Source: Nannochloropsis oceanica (Eukaryota; Sar; Eustigmatophyceae; Eustigmatales; Monodopsidaceae). From it: DNA of 64,000 bases. A program made the position numbers and the translations under genes. The stretch is taken from assembly GCA_004519485.1 (NCBI GenBank), contig CP038107.1, positions 989,091 through 1,053,090 on the forward strand, written 5' to 3'. How positions within the stretch are numbered: position 1 is the stretch's first letter; each line of letters starts with the position of its first letter. This document shows positions 45,102 through 56,985 of the stretch, piece after piece. The notes beneath the pieces are model-generated. The model was not told the DNA's origin. It made no database searches and was given only the letters and a program-made list of their open reading frames with translations.

Positions 45102-46919
45102 CTAAACACCCTCTCGAGCCGTGCCGTCCACCGCCGTTTTAGTGTCATGGTGGTGGTGGTGGTGGTAACGCGCGTTATACTCTTGGCTCCCATGCGACTG
45201 CTGGAACACAGCTGGCCCTAGTCCTGCCACTACCCTCTCCTGAAACGACGGCACCCTCACACGCATGTCCCATTCCCCCTCCTTCATCCCCTCTTCCTCC
45301 TCCTCAGCCGTCACCTCTTCTCTCCCTTCTGCCATGCTCCTTTTCTCCAGATCCAAGACTGGTTCCTGATAGAGATAGAAGCCGAGCACGACGACCAGTA
45401 GCCCCACCACCGTCGTTGCTCGCAAAGGCTCGGTGTAGGCGCCCATCAAGGGATGGAGGGAGAAGAGGAGGGTGGTAATGGGCAGGAGTACGGCGTACGT
45501 GATCACATTAAGAATGGCGGACCCGTGCTTTGAGACGAACAGGCCTGCCGTGTTGAAAGTGAGGTTAACGCCGCAAAATCCAAGGAGGAGAAGGGAGGGG
45601 GACGGGTGCTGGTCGGCACAGCCTGACGTGAGCGTTTGCAGGAAGCATTGCCAGCTGCGCCTGAAGGAGGAGGGGATAGAGGAAATGGGGACGCCATGCG
45701 CGCTGCCAATGCCAGGCAGGGCTTGGAGGGGGGCGAGGCCCAGACCGAAGAGGAGTTGGAAGACGGAGACCCACTGGGTGAGGTAGAGGACGTCGACGCG
45801 GTCCCGCTTGAAAGCCTTCTCCTTGTACTGTGGGCGATTAAATGAGGAATGGATTAAGGAAAGAGAGGACTAGACGAGTGTGAATGGATGCTGAAACCTT
45901 CGTCGTGGAAATCGACTTCCTGATCTTCCTGCCTTCCTTCTTCCCCCTTTCCACCTTGTAGACCTTACCACTTGGGAGCAAGCCACGGGGACGTTGCTAA
46001 GGAAGAAAATCAGGTTCGCATACCATCGCGATGGGGCCGGTCTACCTCCAATTCCTTCTCCGCCCCCCTTGTGACCCTCCCAGAAGGTGGGTAAGACTGT
46101 GATACCCGCCCCTGCCAGGACAAAGGCCGCGCCTCCGAGCTGGACGAGCGTAAATCTCGTCTTGAGGTAGACGAAGGAGACAAGCATGGTGATGGGAATG
46201 AGGGTTTGGTTGAGCAAGGTTTGCACGCTTCCAGGGGTGTAGACGGCACCCATGGCCGCTAAGAAGGTGCCGCAGCTGTCGAGGAAGCCCATGATGAGGA
46301 AGCGATGTTTGGGGAGGGCTTGCATCGCGGGGGTGACGCTGTCGGAGAAATACATGCGGGGGTAGAGCAGGAGGCCTCCATAAATCACATACAGGACATT
46401 GACGCCCGTTGAGACAAAGAAAGCGCCCTTGGGCCCGTAGGCTTCGTACATGATTTTGTAAGTCAATGAATTGCAGGAGCCGACTGCCAGGACCACGATG
46501 AGGGCCAGGGAAAGGACCGTGGCGGAGTCGAGGGTAGACGCAGGGTGAGCAGCGACGGTGGCTGTGCTGGGGGGCGTGCAAGGGAGGGTGCCGTACTGTT
46601 GGATAGGGAAGAGATGGGGAAGACAAGGTTGTGAGTAAGGTGTAGTGTTAGGGTTAGCGTTGCGGCGGGTGCTAGACTAAGGGAGGGTAAGGGCTAAGGC
46701 GATGGGCAAGGTATTAATTACAGGTATTTTGGGCCTCTCTTTTTGCTTCTGCAGCTTTAACATGTGCTACAGGCCTTGCACTTTTGCACAATTCACCACG
46801 CACTAGAAGAGGAGGCGACGGCTTACCTTGGTTCTGGGAGAGGCGGCGGCATTTGATGCGTTCGGCATTGGGTGGCCTCCTTCCGTGCTGATTTCCTGTG
46901 CTGACATAAATTTCCCCAT
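45102..46919 (-). CDS. CRT-like (chloroquine-resistance-transporter-like) membrane transporter
   Basis: Member of the drug/metabolite transporter superfamily, CRT-like family (Plasmodium PfCRT; plant CLT thiol transporters). Three exons (46919 or 46907-46827, 46595-45969, 45827-45102) join in phase, giving 477 residues from the inner Met or 481 from the outer. Hydrophobic segments suggest about ten membrane helices. Family-like blocks are NSLTYKIMYEAYGPKGAFF, RFLIMGFLDSCGTFLAAMGA, SVQTLLNQTLIPITMLVSF, SNVPVACSQVYKEKAF and LYLTQWVSVFQLLFGLGLAP. The last resembles the KEKAF...YYL-x-x-WVS-x-FQ motif of the family. The N terminus is polar with no targeting signal. The C-terminal tail is hydrophilic and acidic and contains a natural run of seven histidines (RYHHHHHHHDT region). 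Substrate unknown. Confidence 0.83.
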
Positions 46920-47785
46920 GGGGAATGAGCGAGGATAAGCGAGTGGTATAAGAGGTTCAGCACACAAGATGGCAGCGTGCTGGGCAAGGTGACTGAGGTC
47001 CTTGAAGCATGACGCAAAGCGTTGTTCGTTCGTTGTTCGTTGTTCGTTGGTTCGTTCGTTGTAAAAGCGGAATAGGGTAAACAAATCTTTTTGATTCAGG
47101 CGTACAAATTCCAAACACTAGCAATGCACTAAATTACTTTTTCCTTTAGCGCACCTCGACATTTATCGTATGTTTTGGGTGGTCCATAAACTTGCCTAAC
47201 CTCTGCGTCTGTGTTACAGCGCGTATGGATGGGGAAGCGGCACTATACAGACATCTTCACATTAAGTACGCGACAACCTTGTCATCAAAAATATTCGATG
47301 AAAATCTGCCCCAGTTTTGGAGATGGCACTCTTGCCCTGATTCGATCCACTCAATCAGGTGGAGGCGAGATGATATCGGACGGAGCATCCATTTCGTTCT
47401 GGTTGACTTGTTATTTCCAGTCGGATGTTGTACGCTGTGAAGGTATTGCAGGGGAAGAAGAGCGGAGAGAAAGATAAAAAGAGGCAAAGAATGGGAGCAG
47501 TGTCTTGACTTGCACATCAACACCCACCCACTGAATTGAGGACAAAAAGCATATATAAATAAAATTGGCGACATATGAAATAGTGCGTACACTCAATTTC
47601 ATCGAAGCTTATCGCGTTCTTTCAAGCCTTACTTTGGGCTTAAAGCAAGCCGGGGCAAGAACACTGCACTTCTCTCCCTCCCATCTTCTCACAACCCTCC
47701 CCTTCCAAACACACATCATTTGTTCCACGTTATTTGAAAATTCATTTATATCATCTCCTGTCCCCTCTTCTTTCTCCATCCATAC
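46920..47785. other. Intergenic with gttc repeats
   Basis: Promoter side of the transporter and 3' side of SPC1. Bases 47021-47063 are a gttcgttc/gttgttc simple repeat. Otherwise no feature seen. Confidence 0.5.
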
Positions 47786-48557
47786 TTAATCCCTCTTATC
47801 CCCTCCTACGGAGCTCAGCCGCGGGAATTCCTTCAACCACGCGACCGGGTGGCGATTGTAGAAAGGCCAGTCAGGCGTGCAGACAATCAAGGACAAGGCG
47901 AGCCCCACCGCCCATGCATAGAAAGTGGGGAGGAAAGACTGCTGAGTGTAGCCATATAGCCAGCCGGCGGCCCCGCAGAGGATGATGAGGTAGTAGTACA
48001 GGTACTCCGACAGCTTTTGGCCTTGAAAGTCCTGCAAGGGAGGGAGGGAGGGATGGAGGGAGGAAGAGAGGGAGGAGGGGAGTATGATTAGGCGAGAATG
48101 AAAGACGGTAGATGATGGTGAAATCATCAAAGAACAAGAAAGGGGCCGTGAAAGGGCGTTGATACAACGCGAGAATAGCACTGTCAGCGACATGGGCACG
48201 TCTGGCAGGAATGCTCACAGGGGAAAGAATACACGCCCGCACACACATAATCAATTATCGCAAAGGAAGAGCTGGATTTAGTCCATCCGCAAGAGTGTAC
48301 GGGGAGAATGCGATAAGACACAACAGACGAGCGTGGGCTGGCAAAGGACAAGCGAGGGCACAGACACCCACAAACCAGAGGCGCAAAGAAGTCGACGTGT
48401 TCGCATCATCCCATGCCTGAACTGCGCATCAAATAAGGATAATGAATCAGCCAGCGAAAGGGCCCGGGCGCTTTGGGAGCCCAAGTAGGCATGGTGCGAA
48501 ACACTCGCTCGTGTTAAAAGAGATTGCCTGTCAGTCCAGAGTTTCGAGGCTTACCAT
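47786..48557 (-). CDS. SPCS1: Signal peptidase complex subunit 1 (SPC12/SPCS1)
   Basis: Small ER membrane subunit of signal peptidase. The coding sequence is an ATG at 48557-48555 joined to 48031-47786, giving 82 residues. It begins MDFQGQKLSEYLYYYLIILC and contains two hydrophobic hairpin helices separated by GYTQQSF. It ends with DWPFYNRHPVAWLKE, matching the plant form (MDWQGQKLAEQL... PNWPFFNRHPLKWL) almost residue for residue in layout. The first coding exon contributes only the start codon: the donor gtaagc follows the ATG directly, and the 523-base intron ends ccttgcag before the GAC codon. The inferred start depends on that splice. The C-terminal tail (FPRLSSVGGDKRD) is extra. Confidence 0.85.
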
Positions 48558-49476
48558 GATGGTGGGAGATTGGTCGGCGGGATTTCTATGGGCACGACGA
48601 TTCGAAAAAGGCCAAGATCAGTTGTTGCGACGGTACTGTTTGTGCTGCCGCACGCTGTGTGGGGAATGGTTTGTGCGTGTGGAAAGGCCCTTTGAGGATG
48701 GAGGAGGAGGCAAGGTGAAGGTGATGGATTCCAAGCGTCGCTAATCGCACGGGAGTCATCAAACCATGTAAAGTTCATGACAAAATTATCACCTTGCCTG
48801 TATTTGATACGAGCGAAGGAGTGGCGGTGGGTGAGGAAAGGGGGCTTGGGAATGGAAGGGGTGGCGCTGTTGTGCAAGCAAGGGAGTCGCTGTGGCCTGT
48901 GGCTTCGATCCGAAGAGTCGAGCTGCTCCCGTTTATGTGCCGTCATTCCTATGCCATTGGCCACGGTTTGGCGTCACAAGAACTTGTATCAAAGCTATTA
49001 TAACCGAGGCTTTTTGTCCTCTTCTTCTATGCTGTCTGCACTGTGGAAAAGAAACACGCATTCCCCCCAAAAAATAGGACCAATCTGAACAACCCAACTC
49101 CTTTGCTCTCTTTTCTTCTTTCATCGTACCATTACCATTTCTATCTGAACTCGCACACTTAATCTGTTTGAAGTCTTGCTCTTGCTTTCCCTTTGTCCAT
49201 AAATTTAACTTGCCATCTTTTTCATTTACCTTTCTCCTATCCTGCCACAAACACGCACAATCAAGCTTTTCCATTGTCCTCCCCACCTCCCACGTACACA
49301 GGCGGGCACAACACAAGTTGGACTTATATTTACTTCCCTTTACTTCTCCTGACAGCTCAGAAACACAAATTAAACATGCGACGCACACATCCTCCCTTTT
49401 CAATCTCCCAAATATACGCAGGCAGAAATAGAGCGGGTGATCCATCCAATTCCATCCACTCCCCTTCGCCCATATC
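48558..49476. other. Intergenic
   Basis: Lies between the SPC1 start and the GBP stop, both on the minus strand. The part next to 49476 is AT- and C-rich 3' flank. No gene seen. Confidence 0.45.
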
Positions 49477-52314
49477 CTAATTCCTCTTGTACGGCGTCAA
49501 TATTTTTAACAAGCTGCTTCGACGACGCCGCCGCATGGCCGGAGAGCCCATACCCAGCATGCCACTCAATCCCCCCACACTCTCCCCCTCCCCATCCATC
49601 CCTCCCTCCCCCTGCCCCTCCCCCGCCACCTCCTCCTCCATCATCATCGGGGGGAGCTTGCCCATGGCCCCCAGCACCATCAGCATCATGGCCCCCAATA
49701 CCACGAACAAGACCGTCATGCCAACTCTAATCCATCGCTTCCTAGACTCCACCTCCCTCTCCATTACCTGGGCCAGGCACTCCCCAAGCTCCTCCTCCAT
49801 AAACTGCCTCAACACTCGCTTCACCATCCGCTGGCTCAACGTCGCCCCCACAGCCCCCAATTCGTGTCGTCGTACCCACTTTCCACACTCTCCTTGCACA
49901 GTGCTCCGCAACCCCCGGACGGAATAGAGTTTGGGGCACTTGGCCTCCACCACCACCTTGCAGATCTCCTGGAGGGGGACGTGCAGGGCTGTCTTCAGCT
50001 CGGTCGCCACGCCCTCCCTCGCGCCCTCGATCAGTCCCTCGACCTCCTCTCTCAGCCTATGTTCGTGGCTTTGACACTCCATGGTGCTATCCAGGGGCGC
50101 GACCATATCCCCGAAGCTCCTCTGAATCTCCTCCGCCTTCGTCACCACTTCCTCCAGCGCCGCCTCATCCGTCCCATTCCTCCCCCCCTCCTTCTCCCCC
50201 CTCTTCTTAATCTTGTTCAACCCCAGCACCAGTGCCACCCCCTCCCTCACCGCTGTCCTGACCTCCCCACACCGCCCGTCCACCCTCACGCTGTTCTCCG
50301 CCCCCACCTTCTGGTAATGCGCGAAGGCCGCCCTCGCCAACCTCGCCACCGCGGCCTTGAACTTGCCCTCCTTCACGAACTGCCCCGCCACCCCTCCCTC
50401 CATACAAGCACCCGTCGCGTTCCCCAACGCCGGAACGTGAAGCGATTCCAGCACCGAAGGGAGGACTGGGGAAAGGTCGGGGCCGAGGCCCGAGGCGAGG
50501 GAGGCGTCGTAGACCTGCAGGCACGTGGTCTCGGCAGTGGCCAGGAGGTGGGAGACAGCAGCGTCGTTGGCCTCGCGGGCTCTGTCGGTGTGAGCCCGGC
50601 TTTGAGATTGCAGCTCCCGCCACTCACTCAGGTATTTCCCCTCATCCTTGTACACCCCCAGATGTCGCTGGAACGCGGCGCTCAGGCCCTCCTCCCTCTC
50701 CTTCCCCCACTCCTTCAATGCCGGCGTCGTCACAGGCAAGGCGCTGGCCATGTAGTGCTCCACCGCCGCCGCATCACGGGCCACGGCGCCCTCTCTCTCC
50801 CCCCTCAGGTACTCCCTGACACTCTCTTCGTTGTTCCTCGTCAGCTTGTAAGCCAGCTCTCTCACGCGGCCCTCCACCTCCCTGACGGCCTCGCGCACAC
50901 TCCCCTTCTCCAAGCCCACCAGCAGGCGAGGCACGAGGTCAGTGGCCTCTTTGCGCACCCGTCGCACCAGCGCCGCCATCTCAGGGGCGGGCAAGGGCGG
51001 GGAGCAATTGTGATAGCCCAGGTGGACAGCGCTTTCGAAGTGCACGACGGCTGCGCGGACGGAGGAGAGGCGGAGGTGAGATGCGAAAGATGACCACCGC
51101 GTGGGCACGTCGTAGAGCTGGCCCTGGCTCAGGCCGTCCACGATCAGCCGGACGAGGGCGGCAAGGCCGACGCCGGAGAGAGGGAGGGAGGAGGGGGGAA
51201 CAGTGGTGCTGGGAGTATCGGTGCTGGTGCTGGTGCTATGGCTGCTGTGGGTCTTGGGGCGCAGGGAGGAGAGGATGCGGGCCAGGAGACTGTCTACATC
51301 CGCGAGGAAGTCGGGGGTAAGCTGGGAGGGAGGGAGCGAAGCGAGGCGGTGGAGGTCGGGGCGGGTGGTAGCGGGAAGGAAGAGCGTCTGGCATTCCACA
51401 GAAGGAAACAAACCGTCGATGCCCAGCCGTTGCGAGGAGGACGCAGCAGCGGCGTTCGAGTTGAGGACGGCGCCCCTCATCAGCCGGGTGAGCCACGAGG
51501 TGCAGGTCTCCTCGCGCAGGTCGACGGTAAAGGCTTGCACGGACCACACCAAGGGGGGCAGCTGGAATACATCCTGGAGGCCGAATGACGGAGACGCAGC
51601 AGTGGCAGTGGCAGGGGCGCCAGCAGCGGCATGGGTCTGGGCATGGGCCTGAGTGGCGGCCTTGAGGGAGAAGAGCTGCGTGTTGTGAGCCAGCAAGTCC
51701 AGGTACTCCAACTCCTTGGCGTCGATCAGGTGCATGCTATTGTACACCAACACGCTGCTCAAAACCGTGGCCGCCGCAAAGATCTGTGCATCGTATGTCT
51801 CGCTCACATTGGCAACGGCAAAGCCCTCCGTGTCGAAGAGCAAGAGGTTTATCTCCTGTCCTTCACCACCCGTGGTGCTGTTGGCGGGCAGCCTCACGAG
51901 CTGATGATAAGCCCAGACGCCCGCGGTGGAAGGGTCCACGGACTGGCCCACCTCGAAAACACCAACTGTGGTCTTGAAAATGCTGCTTTCGTCGTCAACC
52001 ACCGCCGCCGCCGGCTCGTTTCCCTCTGGATGTTGCCGCGCCTGCAAGCTCCGCACCAAGTTATTAAGCAGAAAACTTTTGCCCGAGTGGTACGGCCCAA
52101 CCACAGCGACAACCGCCACCGGGCCCTGTAATGATTCGAGGATACGCAGGCCTTCCTCCACCACGACGAGGCTCGTCCGGCGGGCGTCTGCGGGGGCAAG
52201 GATTTGGAAAGGTTTGGCAAGGGAAGAGGAGGAGGCGGAAGAGGCCGAGGCCTTCTGCACCGCGACTAGAAGCAGAAGAAGGAAGGGTGGAAGAATTTGA
52301 AATATATGCCGCAT
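49477..52314 (-). CDS. Guanylate-binding-protein (GBP/atlastin-type) large GTPase
   Basis: Dynamin-superfamily GTPase. One uninterrupted exon gives 945 residues from the Met that begins a signal peptide (MRHIFQILPPFLLLLLVAVQ, cleavage near residue 25). An upstream in-frame Met at 52425 would place 37 polar residues in front of the signal and is less likely. G motifs: G1 GPYHSGKS at 73-80; switch region with FKTTVGVFEVG and STAGVW; G3 DTEG at 161-164 (LLLFDTEGFAVANVSETYDA); GBP-style G4 with TVDLRE at about 264-268, in place of T-[LV]-RD. A long helical domain follows. A membrane segment at about 864-885 (GMTVLFVVLGAMMLMVLGAM) and a cytosolic tail with RRRRR complete it. The N-terminal signal plus C-terminal anchor puts the GTPase domain in the lumen or outside if the signal is cleaved, which is odd for a GBP. 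Confidence 0.88.
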   Translation of the reverse strand: MRHIFQILPPFLLLLLVAVQKASASSASSSSLAKPFQILAPADARRTSLVVVEEGLRILESLQGPVAVVAVVGPYHSGKSFLLNNLVRSLQARQHPEGNEPAAAVVDDESSIFKTTVGVFEVGQSVDPSTAGVWAYHQLVRLPANSTTGGEGQEINLLLFDTEGFAVANVSETYDAQIFAAATVLSSVLVYNSMHLIDAKELEYLDLLAHNTQLFSLKAATQAHAQTHAAAGAPATATAASPSFGLQDVFQLPPLVWSVQAFTVDLREETCTSWLTRLMRGAVLNSNAAAASSSQRLGIDGLFPSVECQTLFLPATTRPDLHRLASLPPSQLTPDFLADVDSLLARILSSLRPKTHSSHSTSTSTDTPSTTVPPSSLPLSGVGLAALVRLIVDGLSQGQLYDVPTRWSSFASHLRLSSVRAAVVHFESAVHLGYHNCSPPLPAPEMAALVRRVRKEATDLVPRLLVGLEKGSVREAVREVEGRVRELAYKLTRNNEESVREYLRGEREGAVARDAAAVEHYMASALPVTTPALKEWGKEREEGLSAAFQRHLGVYKDEGKYLSEWRELQSQSRAHTDRAREANDAAVSHLLATAETTCLQVYDASLASGLGPDLSPVLPSVLESLHVPALGNATGACMEGGVAGQFVKEGKFKAAVARLARAAFAHYQKVGAENSVRVDGRCGEVRTAVREGVALVLGLNKIKKRGEKEGGRNGTDEAALEEVVTKAEEIQRSFGDMVAPLDSTMECQSHEHRLREEVEGLIEGAREGVATELKTALHVPLQEICKVVVEAKCPKLYSVRGLRSTVQGECGKWVRRHELGAVGATLSQRMVKRVLRQFMEEELGECLAQVMEREVESRKRWIRVGMTVLFVVLGAMMLMVLGAMGKLPPMMMEEEVAGEGQGEGGMDGEGESVGGLSGMLGMGSPAMRRRRRSSLLKILTPYKRN

Positions 52315-53018
52315 CTTGGGGTTGGTGCGTGCCTGTGTGCCTGTGTGCCTGTGAGGATGTGCAGTGGAAGCGGAGGAGATGTAAGGTGCAGTCGGTTCGG
52401 ATGTCTGATCAATGTGCCAGGTCAAAAGACGAAAATGTGCTAGCTCGGAGGGGTCGTAACAAAGACTTTAATCAAGATGCCCTTGCGTACAAGCACCTTG
52501 ATTGCCATTTGTTGTATTGTCCGTCGATGGAGTGGAAGAGGGAAAGGGGGGTGGTTGCTTCTTCATTCTGTGAAAGAGAGCAAGAAACTTACACGACCCC
52601 TTTGGCTCTTTCCATGGGCGCGTGGTTGCTTTTAGGGTTGCCCTGTGCGTTTTTAGACCTTACAGTCACACCGTCATACACCCACGCACCTACAGATACA
52701 CGGAGGTCCAGAACATGCCCCCTTGCCTGGCTCTGCCGGTAGTCACAGAGCTCGCCGCAATGCGCTTGAAGGTTCCTCGGCGACTGGCGAGCTCGACACA
52801 TCATCGCAAGCGGCCGGCCATCCTAACCCGACTCAAGCTCTCCTTGACGTCCACAACTTACGCACGCAAGTACTTTTGCACACAAGCACAGGAACCAGCC
52901 AAGGTAGGGCGAGACGCAGCCTTTCCTGCCTTTTCTACTCCAATTCCAAAGAGAGCGAGAGCGGCAGTAGCAGCAGCGCGGGCGACCGGGCAACGCCGCG
53001 AGCAAGGAGTGATCAGCC
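52315..53018. other. Intergenic, divergent promoter region
   Basis: Lies between the GBP and MORN starts. Open frames here (for example 52622-53083) overlap the chosen MORN start and show no domain. Nothing else is supported. Confidence 0.4.
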
Positions 53019-55484
53019 ATGATGATCACCAGCTACCGGTAGGACGGAGAGGGAAGAGAACCCGAGGAGGGGGAGAGAGATAAAGGAAAAAAGGAGGACA
53101 TGCCGTCGTCTTGGTGGAAAGGGGTGGTGGGAGAAGGGGCTCTCGTAGGAAGGGCAGTCATCAGCAGGGCTTGGTCGTCCTTGTGTTGCTCCCTCGTCTT
53201 GTCATTCACCTATTCTCCTACTCACTCCGCTTTCCTTCTAAATGTGTATGCACAATATCTTTGAATCATTTTCCAGAGGTAACATTTTGGATGGGACTCT
53301 GCATGGACGAGGCGAGGCGGAGTACGCCAACGGGGAGCGCTTCGAAGGGGTGAGTCAAATAGCAAGCGGCAGGCCGTGTGGGGGGAGGGAAGGCGCCTCT
53401 TTACTTTCCGGGAAAACGGGGAGCTAAATATAATACTGCAATCAATAGAATGATGCATGCAGTCTGGCCAGCTTTGTGCATGTTGTGGCCTGCCTTTCCC
53501 TTCTTCTCTCACTTTCTCCTATTCCTCCTTGTGCAGGACTGGGTGCATGGCAAGCGGCAAGGCCAGGGCACCTACACCTACGCCGACGGGAGTGTCTACA
53601 CAGGTGTGTGCAACATCACATACTCCTCGTTTCCGCTTTTTGTATCCTCTCACTACTCCGCTCTGTCTCCTCCTTGCAGGGCAATGGGACAGCGACAAGA
53701 TCCATGGGAAGGGAGAGTCTCGCTTCCCCAACGGAAACAAGTACAGGTGAGCAGGAAAAATTGAGATAATGGATAAATTTCAGGAGGAAAAGAGTGATGC
53801 AAGAAACCAAGCAAGGGAAGTAGGTGTGACGGATAGGTGGTGAAGCCTCTTGACGAAACTTTAGTGCTTAACCTACCCTCACTCCATCCTGTCCTTCCAT
53901 TCTCCCTTCTTCCTTCCACATCTACTCCCAGCGGCGAGTGGGTGAATGGCGTGATAAGCGGCATTGGCACCCTCTTCATTGCCAACGGGGACAAGTACAC
54001 TGGCGAGTGGAAGGATGGGATGATGCACGGTAAGAAAATAGAGGGGGGGAAGGGAAGGAAGGAGAGAGGGGTGAAGTCAAGAAAGCACGTGCGTTTGACG
54101 CTGAAAATACCCATATAATTGCCTTATTTTCACACCATTACACACATACAGGGGCGGGCGTGTATACATGCGCGGACGGCGACACGTACGAAGGTGGATG
54201 GATGGCTGGTACGTCCTCCCCTTCACTCCCTCCCTTGTCACTCCCTCCTTTTTTTCTTTACCCCAATCCCCTCCCTTCCTTCTTCCCTCCCTTCCTTTCT
54301 CCCTCCCTCTCCCACTCTCCCTCCGTAGACAAGCGACACGGACAGGGTATTATGCTGTACCTGTCTGAGGACGGCGCCACCAAAGAGAAATACGAGGGCG
54401 AGTGGCAAGAAGGTGGGTGAAAGACAGACAGCCGGGCAGACACTGAGGGACGGCGGGGGAGAAGAGGGGATGGAAAAAGGGGAGAGTCCAAAGCGTGCAC
54501 TGTGGCAGCTGGGCTAGGATAAGGTTTAGATTCCAGGAGATCTCAGCCTTTACTCGCCTGGCCCCCCTCAGACCACTTGCTATTGCATTTCTTGGTCTCT
54601 TGTCCATTGCTCGCCCTACTTCCTCCCTCCTTCTCCTTCCCCGCCCCCCCCTTCCTCAGACAAGATGCAGGGCAAAGGCAAGTACTGGTACTCGGACGGA
54701 TCGGTCTACGACGGAACCTGGCACGAGAGCAAGATGCACGGGAAGGGGGCCTACGTGTACCCCAACCATGACCGATATGAAGGGGAGTTCGTGGAGGACA
54801 TGAAGCACGGGTAGGTCTCAAGGCAGGCGGGAGGGAGGGAAGGAGGGAAGGAGGGAGAGAGGGCCAGAGATGATGGAAAGCAAGCTCAAAGAATGAATCT
54901 CATACTTAGCCCACTCACGTCCCCCTCCCCCCCTCCTTCCTTTCCCCCCTCCCTCCCTCTCTCTCTCCCTCCCTCCCTCCTCGATTAGGTACGGCGTGCT
55001 TTGGTACCGCAACGGAGAGAAGTACGAAGGGTCCTGGAAGCAAGACACGGCCCACGGGAAGGGCACCCTGACCTACGCTGGGGGCGACAAGTATGTGGGG
55101 GAGTGGAGGGAGGGGAAGAAGGAGGGTCTGGGGGAGCTGCACTACGTGAATGGCGACGTCTTTAAGGGGGAATGGAGAAAAGATTTTGCGTGTGGACACG
55201 GAGTACTGGCCTACGTGAACGGGGACGTGTACGAGGGGGAGTGGCTGAACGACAGGCGGCATGGCCAGGGGCGGTTTGTCAGCAAGGAAGACGGGAAGAC
55301 GTATGTGGGGGGGTGGAGGGACGGGAGGCGGCACGGCAGTGGAGTGATGACGCTGGGGAAGGAGGGTAAGGGGGTGGAGGAGGGCGGGGATGTGCTGAAG
55401 GGGCAGTGGGAGCAAGGGACTCTGGTGAACATCTCTCAATTCTGTTTTGCCAAGGACTCGCCCTGGAATGATCCCAAGTATTAG
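53019..55484 (+). CDS. MORN-repeat protein
   Basis: Nine exons (53019-53038, 53277-53349, 53537-53603, 53680-53746, 53932-54029, 54152-54208, 54329-54412, 54660-54810, 54989-55484) join in phase to 370 residues. Nearly the whole length is about 14 MORN units, roughly 23 residues each, of the form YxGxWxxGxxHGxGxxxYxxGxx ([60 protein letters not shown]). One unit is stretched ([19 protein letters not shown]). MORN arrays bind phospholipid membranes or act as scaffolds; the partner is unknown. Exon borders fall close to repeat borders in the first half, and the last five or six units share one exon. The start MMITSYRG is chosen because its short exon splices in phase directly into the first unit. 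Confidence 0.88.
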
Positions 55485-56985
55485 GGCAAGTGTTGCGGAG
55501 AGAGGGAGGGAGGGTACGGGAGGGAGAGAGGGAGGAGAGTGAAGGGAGAGGGAGGTTTTAGTCTGTATATTAGATATTGCATGTTGTTTTTCGACTGAGT
55601 CGCCTTCCCTTTAAGGGTTGCGGGGAAAAGGAAGAAAGGAGTGGGCTGAGTGGTGGATGAAATGAGGATTTGAAGATTCCCCTTCTGCAAGGCCACTGTG
55701 GCACAACTGAAGAAGGAAGAAAGAGGAGAGGTAGGAAGAGAATCGATCCATTAAATCACGATTTACCGTGAATTTGCACATGAGCAATGGCAAGAAGGGA
55801 AGGAAAGATAGAGAGAGAGTTATGGGAGGGCGGCGTGCGGCATGGTTGAGGGGAAAGCACAGTTTAAAAGCCACAGACGAGGACCGAGCTACTTCTTCAG
55901 CAGATGGCAACACAAAGAACAAAGGAGAGCGGTGAGCCTCTTGCAGGCGACTACTAATAAGATTCCGGGTCACTATAATTGCGTGGTAATTCCTGTGCAC
56001 ATAGAAATGTGTTTGGTGCTCAGGTAAACATGATGGTACGGCCTGTATCTCCCAACTCCCACTCACAAATTGGCACGTCGCCATGTGCATATTCCAGCAA
56101 CGTGGTCTTGCGAATATAGCCCATGGCAGACCTCACAGCCGTAGCGCATATCCATTAAGCTCATCGAGGATATTATGGCAACAAAGGGGAAATAGGGTGG
56201 GAAGGCAACGGGTGTGAGAGTCGGGGCAGGAGGAGGAGGGAGTCGATGCGGATAGTTTGATCTGTCGCAATTCTCAAGCTTCTGCAAACGATTTACAAGA
56301 TTCACGGGGAGACTTCAGGCCGTACGCATTTTCGAAGGAGGAGGGGGACGAGGGGAGTGGGCGAGGGAGGCAAAGAAGAGCAATAACAAAGCAGACCCGA
56401 AGACGTCGAGCAAACCCATCTCATCGTCTACGTTTTATTCCCTTCCCTTCTTCGTCCTTCCACTCATCTTTTGTGCTCATCCGCTCTTAATATATCTATG
56501 GAAGCCTCTTAACTATATCGCTTCCTCCCTATGCGCCCACCTCCCACCATCCTATGTACATATTGAAGACATTCCTCTCAGAGGTAATCCAGGCCGGAAC
56601 CCCGTCGTGGTGGTGCACTGTACATCCAAACAACGCTCACCCTACGCTTGTTCCACACACGTTATCAGCGAGCGCAGGAGATGATAAGTCTCCTCCTAGA
56701 TCATCACTCCCTTTGTTCAACTCCTTCCCTCCGCTCCCCATTCCCAGTCAGGTTGCAGAGCAACTGCAGCTCCAATGTCCCGCCTCTAAAAAGCAAGAAG
56801 CATTCACTACACCCCAGCCCCTCCCTCTCTCCCATCACTCTTCCCCGTATGTTTCTCCCCCGCCACCCGTCATATAAGATACCCATACATAGGATCCCAT
56901 AGACTTGCCTCTATGTACAAAGGCTATGAGGTCTGGAAACCCTGCTTCTGTCTCTCCGTCGATCTTCTCCTCCACAAAGCTTCTC
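55485..56985. other. Intergenic between convergent genes
   Basis: 1.5 kb of 3' flanks. It starts with purine-rich repeats (55498-55556); the rest is mixed sequence with no supported gene. Confidence 0.45.

Noticed and set aside
52622-53083. 153-codon frame overlapping the MORN start
   Set aside because: The MORN repeats require the frame starting at 53019. This frame does not splice in phase to them.
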